Source: Desulfovibrionaceae bacterium UBA3823 (GTDB lineage: Bacteria > Desulfobacterota > Desulfovibrionia > Desulfovibrionales > Desulfovibrionaceae). Taken from it: a DNA stretch of 8,917 nucleotides. Below, in pieces: positions 5,724 through 8,917 of the stretch. Location: positions 33,498 through 42,414 of the forward strand of contig DFDR01000236.1 in the NCBI GenBank assembly GCA_002369295.1, in the 5' to 3' direction. The position numbers and the translations under genes were made by a program. Position 1 is the stretch's first letter. Each line of letters opens with the position of its first letter. The notes below the pieces were generated by a model. It made no database searches. It saw only the letters and a list, made by a program, of their open reading frames with translations, and had not been told where the DNA came from.

Positions 5724-6536
5724 ATGCCTGCGGAAAAGCTCTACGCCATCATTGGACATCCGCTGGGACACAGCCTGAGTCCGGCACTGCACAACTGGGC
5801 CTTTGGCGAGACGGGACATCCCGGCGTCTACATGGCCTTCCCCCAGGAGCCGGAAAAGGTTGCTGGCTTCTTTGCGGCCATGCGGGCGCTGCCCATTGCC
5901 GGCGCCAACGTCACCATTCCCTTCAAGGTTGAGGCCCTGCGCCAGGTGGACGGCGCCAGCGCCGTCGCCAAGCGCATCGGCGCTGTCAACACGCTCTACT
6001 GGCGGGACGGGCGGCTCCTTGGCGAGAATACCGACGTGATCGGCTTCATGGCTCCCCTGCAGGGCCGGCGCTTTGCCAGCGCCCTCGTGCTCGGCGCAGG
6101 CGGTGCCGCCAGGGCGGCCGTTGTCGGCCTGCAGGAGATGGGCGTTCCCCGCGTTGCGCTTGCCAACCGGACCTTTGCCAAGGCGGAGAGGCTGGCCGCC
6201 GAGCTCGGCTGCGAAGCCCTTGCCTGGGAGGAGCGCGAAGGCTTCGCCTGCGATCTTGCCGTCAATGCCACAAGCCTCGGCATGAAGGGCGCCCGCGAGG
6301 CGGAGTCGCCCGTGCCGGCATCCTTCTTCAAGGGCGCAGGGCTTGCCTACGACATCGTCTACACGCCTGAGCGGACGAGGTTCCTTGCCGATGCCGCATC
6401 GGCAGGCTGGGAGACCCAGAGCGGCGCAGCCATGTTCGTCGAGCAGGCCAGAGCCGCCTTTGCGCTCTGGACAGGCCTGGAAATGCCCAAGGAAGGGGCC
6501 TATGCCCTCGTGCGCGAGGCCCTTGCAGCCAGATAG
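5724..6536 (+). CDS. aroE: Shikimate dehydrogenase
   Basis: AroE reduces 3-dehydroshikimate to shikimate with NADPH, the fourth step of aromatic amino acid and chorismate synthesis, in the cytoplasm. The 270-residue product has the full family pattern. The shikimate site is GHSLSPALHN (15-24), the catalytic lysine is Lys68 in NVTIPFK, and its partner aspartate is Asp104 in GENTD (100-104). The nucleotide loop is GAGGAAR (124-130). ANRTFAKAERL (147-157) is of the type that recognises the NADP phosphate, followed by NATSLGM (181-187), DIVYTPERT (210-218) and the C-terminal TQSGAAMFVEQARAAFALWTG part. I chose ATG 5724 because GAGGT lies five bases upstream and similarity starts there; the frame is open back to 5613 but that extension looks non-coding. 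The next gene's ribosome binding site overlaps this stop, indicating an operon. Confidence 0.96.
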   Translation: MPAEKLYAIIGHPLGHSLSPALHNWAFGETGHPGVYMAFPQEPEKVAGFFAAMRALPIAGANVTIPFKVEALRQVDGASAVAKRIGAVNTLYWRDGRLLGENTDVIGFMAPLQGRRFASALVLGAGGAARAAVVGLQEMGVPRVALANRTFAKAERLAAELGCEALAWEEREGFACDLAVNATSLGMKGAREAESPVPASFFKGAGLAYDIVYTPERTRFLADAASAGWETQSGAAMFVEQARAAFALWTGLEMPKEGAYALVREALAAR

Positions 6537-6547
6537 GAGAAAAGCCC

Positions 6548-6907
6548 ATGCCCTTTCCCATGACGCCTGCCGTGCAGGGGAGCATCTTCGTCTTCATGCT
6601 CGTCTGCTCCAACGTTTTCATGACCTTTGCCTGGTACGCCCACCTGAAGAACATGGCGAGCGCCCCTTGGGTGGTGGCGGCCATCGCCAGCTGGGGCATT
6701 GCCCTGTGCGAGTACCTCATCCAGGTGCCGGCCAACCGCCTCGGCTACGGCGTCTTCACCCTGCCGCAGCTGAAGATCATCCAGGAGGTCGTGAGCCTCG
6801 GCGTCTTCATTCCCTTCTCCGTTTTCTACATGGGCATGCCCGTGAAGCTCGACTTCCTCTGGGCCGGCCTGTGCCTGCTGGGGGCGGTCTACTTCATGTT
6901 CCGCTGA
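6548..6907 (+). CDS. DUF486 family small membrane protein (DMT-like)
   Basis: This 119-residue protein has about four hydrophobic helices (roughly 11-31, 41-60, 76-97 and 100-118). It matches the DUF486 pattern: FMTFAWYAHLKNM (24-36), ASWGIALCEYLIQVPANRLGY (47-67), then PQLKIIQEVVSLGVF (73-87) and a final AVYFMFR. The family is placed in the drug/metabolite transporter superfamily by similarity, but no substrate is established. AGGAGA (6535-6540) overlaps the aroE stop and lies seven bases before the ATG, so it is co-translated with aroE. A broken gene follows 10 bases after its stop. The protein itself is intact and of normal length. Confidence 0.9.
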   Translation: MPFPMTPAVQGSIFVFMLVCSNVFMTFAWYAHLKNMASAPWVVAAIASWGIALCEYLIQVPANRLGYGVFTLPQLKIIQEVVSLGVFIPFSVFYMGMPVKLDFLWAGLCLLGAVYFMFR

Positions 6908-6917
6908 CGGAGGACGC

Positions 6918-8052
6918 ATGGAAGCGCATCTGCGGCGCTCGGCATCCGCCTCGACGAAGAAGGCTGAAAGGCACTGGAAAAGCGGGCTCTGGAGAGCGGC
7001 CTCCTCGTCAAGGGCTACTGCATCGACGAGATGCGCCTGCGGACAGGAGGGGTCGAGTTCAGCTTTCCCGCGCGGGAGGAGGACAGGACCGCCACTGGAC
7101 CTGCCAGGCGCTTCTGCCGGGGCTGCGACGTCGGCATCTATACGGAGTCTGCTGTTTCGTTTGCCAGCGAAGAGGAGGCGCTGGCCGCCGAGGACATTCC
7201 CGAACGGGGCCGCCCTATTTCGACTTTGGCAGGCAGTGGCGCGCCCTGGATCTGGACATCCAGAACATGCTTCCCGACTGTCTGGATCAGGCCAGCGAGG
7301 CTGCGCGCTTCTCCGCCCTTGGCTCCGGTAAGCCGGCCGCCTACCGGGACCGTGCGCTGGACGACGCCTGCACCATGCGCATTGCCGGCTTTGAAGGCGA
7401 AGATGGCTTCAGGCCTTTGGACGTCTTTCCCGTGCTGCAGGGCCGTCCGGGCGTCGTCGAGGTGCGCGCGGCCTTCGATGCGGCCAGCGGCCTGTGCGGA
7501 TGCATCGTGGCCGGGCTGCCCGGATGCCGGCATCCGCTCGAATTCTTCGTGCCGTCCTACGGCGCGGTGCACAGGTTGCTCGTCCCCGGCGCGACCGTTG
7601 GCATGACGCTCTCGGGCCTTGCCTCCAACCTCTATGTTGTCCAGCGCGGGCCTTCGGTCATTACCGAGGGGCCCCGCTACGAGGCCGCGCTCGCCGACTT
7701 TCAGAAAGCGCATCCGGAAGCTTCGGAGGCAGACTTCGAGCCTCCGATCTTGGACTGGGACAAGGTGGTTCTCGATCTGCCAAGAGGCGCCATGGCCTGG
7801 CGCGGTCTCATGGCCCCGGCCAGGGAAGTTGCCCGGGTTTTCCTGTGCGGGCGGCGCTTTTTCCGGATGCTCGTGCCCGTGAACCACACCGAGGAGGGCC
7901 GGGAGCTGCTGGCATGGATTTATGTGCCGGCCCAAGAGTGCCACGAGGTGCCTGAGCCCGGCGTGCTGATTGGCTGCACCGTCTGGCTGTGCGCTGACTG
8001 CGGCGGAAAGGATCTGCGCCTCGACGACGTCGAGAGCCCCGTGCTCCAGTAG
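6918..8052 (+). pseudogene. Broken gene of unknown function, third in the aroE series
   Basis: A good ribosome binding site (CGGAGG, 6908-6913) lies four bases before ATG 6918, but that frame soon turns into arginine/serine-rich nonsense. A continuous, normal-looking protein appears only if frames are joined. MEAHLR reads from 6918, then a one-base loss near 6933-6936 leads to LGIRLDEEG, a TGA stop at 6965-6967 (a CGA or similar would fit) and KALEKRALESGLLVKGY. This frame continues through RRFCRGCDVGIYTE to IPERG. A second one-base loss in the GGGGCC tract at 7206-7211 leads to PYFDFGRQWRALDLD and an uninterrupted 280-residue stretch to the TAG at 8050-8052. The restored product would be about 375 residues, soluble, with CxxC at the RRFCRGCD part and another (CADC) near the end. 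I do not recognise the family. The long 3' part could still be expressed from an internal start. Confidence 0.65.
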
Positions 8053-8116
8053 CGGCCGGCTGCATGTCCCAGCGTGGCAAGGCGGGGACGCGCCGCCTTC
8101 TGTCCGGAGAAGCGGA

Positions 8117-8136
8117 GGGCCTGCCGGAACAGGCCC
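8117..8136. terminator. Candidate terminator between convergent broken genes
   Basis: GGGCCTG (8117-8123) pairs perfectly with CAGGCCC (8130-8136) around a six-base loop, followed on the plus strand by GTTTCG. It lies 65 bases after the plus-strand stop at 8052 and about 40 bases beyond the last recognisable hypD codon on the minus strand. The T run is short. Confidence 0.4.
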
Positions 8137-8172
8137 GTTTCGAAATGCTTCCGGGTGAGCGGGCGACTGCAT

Positions 8173-8738
8173 GCCGTAGAGATGCCAGGCCAAGCAGGCT
8201 CCCTCGTGCGTCACCATGCAGGCGCCGCCGGGGTGCTCCGGCGTGCAGGCCTTGCCGAAGAGGGGACATTCGCGGGGCAGGATGCGTCCGTGCAGCACGC
8301 CGCCGCATCGGCAGGCCGTGGCCGGACTGCCGGTGGAGGGCTTGATGCCGAAGCGCCGCAGTGCGTCGAAGGAGGCGCGGCGCTCCCGGATGCGCAGGCC
8401 CGAACCGGGAATGACGCCAAGCCCCGCCATTTGCTGGGACAGGGCTCCATGCGCTCGCGCACGAGCGCCATGGCTGTCGGATTGCCCTCCTCCTTGACGA
8501 CGCGCGGATAGCGCCTGCGGATGAAGAGTCCGCCCTCCTGGCTCAGCCTGGGAATCGCGGCGATGCCGTCAGCAGCTCCTCTGCGGAGAAGCCGGCCGCG
8601 AAGCCGGAAACGCCGTCCTTGGCCATTGCCAGGCAGATTCCGATGCCCGTGACGGCGCAGACGCGACCTCGGGCAGATGGCTGCGTCGGCAAACCTCTGA
8701 GGGGCTTGCAGGCCTCTGGCATGGTCCAGCGGCGCTGT
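8173..8738 (-). pseudogene. hypD: Decayed remnant of hypD, hydrogenase maturation protein
   Basis: HypD works with HypC in the cytoplasm to assemble the Fe(CN)2CO part of the [NiFe]-hydrogenase active site and carries a 4Fe-4S cluster. The minus strand encodes its C-terminal half in pieces. The last piece (8430-8173) has GLGVIPGSGLRIR, FDALRRFGI, CRCGGVLHGRI and the hallmark CPLFGKACTPEHPGGACM followed by EGAC and WHLYG. The preceding piece (about 8564-8420) has EEGNPTAMALV and CPSKWRGL, one frame away. Before that (about 8668-8564) come VCAVTGIGICLAMAKDGVSGF and FSAEELLT, in another frame. Before that (about 8690-8670) ADAAICP aligns with the PGH region, in yet another. One base is missing at the GGGGC tract (8421-8425) and near 8566, and there is an indel near 8668. 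The N-terminal half, normally about 170 residues more, is absent, and the final stop codon is lost. The upstream edge (8690-8738) is uncertain. Confidence 0.8.
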
Positions 8739-8763
8739 CTACGTTGAGGTGCGCTCCAACGGA

Positions 8764-8789
8764 AAGAGGACCCGTTGGCGGGTCCTCTT
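8764..8789 (-). terminator. Strong intrinsic terminator for the gene entering from the right
   Basis: AAGAGGACCCG (8764-8774) and CGGGTCCTCTT (8779-8789) form a perfect 11-bp stem with a four-base loop. On the minus strand it is followed by TTTCC and lies about 33 bases after the stop at 8823. The plus-strand side has no T run beyond CTCTT. Confidence 0.75.
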
Positions 8790-8822
8790 GCGCAAACTGG
8801 GAAAGAATCGCGGAAGCCGGAG

Positions 8823-8917
8823 CTAGTTCTTCTGCCCCTTCTGCTGGGGCTTCTGGGGCTTGGGCCGCTGAGGCTTGCTCTGGGGCCTTGCCTGGGCAGG
8901 CTGGCCCTTTGCCTGGG
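8823..8917 (-). CDS. C-terminal tail of a gene cut by the window edge, P/Q/K-rich
   Basis: A frame open to the right edge ends at TAG (8825-8823). The 30 visible residues are proline-, glutamine- and lysine-rich with no hydrophobic core, beginning QAKGQPAQARPQSKPQ and ending QQKGQKN. Repeated PQ and KP pairs mark a disordered basic tail. Such tails are common on RNA-binding proteins such as DEAD-box RNA helicases, but the family cannot be decided from this piece. The terminator at 8764-8789 directly downstream supports a real gene end. Confidence 0.65.
   Translation of the reverse strand, partial: QAKGQPAQARPQSKPQRPKPQKPQQKGQKN

Noticed and set aside
6965..6967. In-frame TGA as a selenocysteine codon
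   Set aside because: There is no cysteine-like or redox context (DEEG-stop-KALEK), no obvious bacterial SECIS-like hairpin was seen directly after, and the same gene has two frame breaks, so a nonsense mutation is simpler.
7138..8430. Long minus-strand open frame running through both broken genes
   Set aside because: Only its first 86 residues (8430-8173) resemble HypD. The rest is the antisense of the plus-strand gene, with GC-driven composition.
1..8917. tRNA or rRNA genes, insertion sequences, phage attachment sites
   Set aside because: I looked for cloverleaf-like ends, terminal inverted repeats with transposase motifs and integrase genes, and saw none.

Overview
The window is GC-rich bacterial DNA with dense coding, tightly spaced genes, strong Shine-Dalgarno sites and G/C-ending codons. 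My best guess is a Desulfovibrionaceae-type sulfate reducer. This rests on overall style, on a probable DUF4911 protein and on a fused PFK-2/FBPase-2-like enzyme, and it has not been tested by any search.

Layout. Positions 1-880 hold the tail of a small membrane protein and a two-transmembrane-segment protein of unknown function, on the plus strand and nearly touching. A run of three hairpins, the last a likely terminator, leads into a good sigma70-type promoter and tyrS (1080-2276, tyrosyl-tRNA synthetase). After a UUCG hairpin comes a 405-residue fusion of a 6-phosphofructo-2-kinase-like domain and a histidine-phosphatase domain (2350-3567). Converging on it from the minus strand is a compact operon, azlC-azlD plus a small DUF4911-like gene (5016 down to 3591). 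It encodes a predicted branched-chain amino acid exporter and a small companion protein.

Between azlC and aroE lies about 700 bases without a convincing gene (5017-5723). It contains an imperfect tandem duplication of about 145 bases, each copy ending in an AT-rich island with an operator-like palindrome (TTGATAT-N4-ATATCAA type). It also holds a tandem 20-base repeat whose core recurs at 3573-3588, and several GC-rich hairpins.

On the plus strand, aroE (shikimate dehydrogenase), a DUF486 small membrane protein and an unrecognised third gene form a tight series (5724-8052). The third gene is broken: it begins at a well-placed ATG but needs two frame changes and a stop read-through to give a continuous protein. 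Facing it on the minus strand is a decayed remnant of hypD, a [NiFe]-hydrogenase maturation factor. Only the C-terminal part of hypD is visible, split over several frames. The window ends with a perfect 11-bp hairpin terminator serving a minus-strand gene that enters from the right, of which only a P/Q/K-rich tail is seen.

Overall this is a set of housekeeping genes (tyrS, aroE) mixed with an amino acid exporter and a bacterial PFK-2-like enzyme, next to a local zone of gene decay (about 6918-8738). The main points of interest are the PFK-2/FBPase-2 fusion, the duplicated palindromic region and the decay zone.
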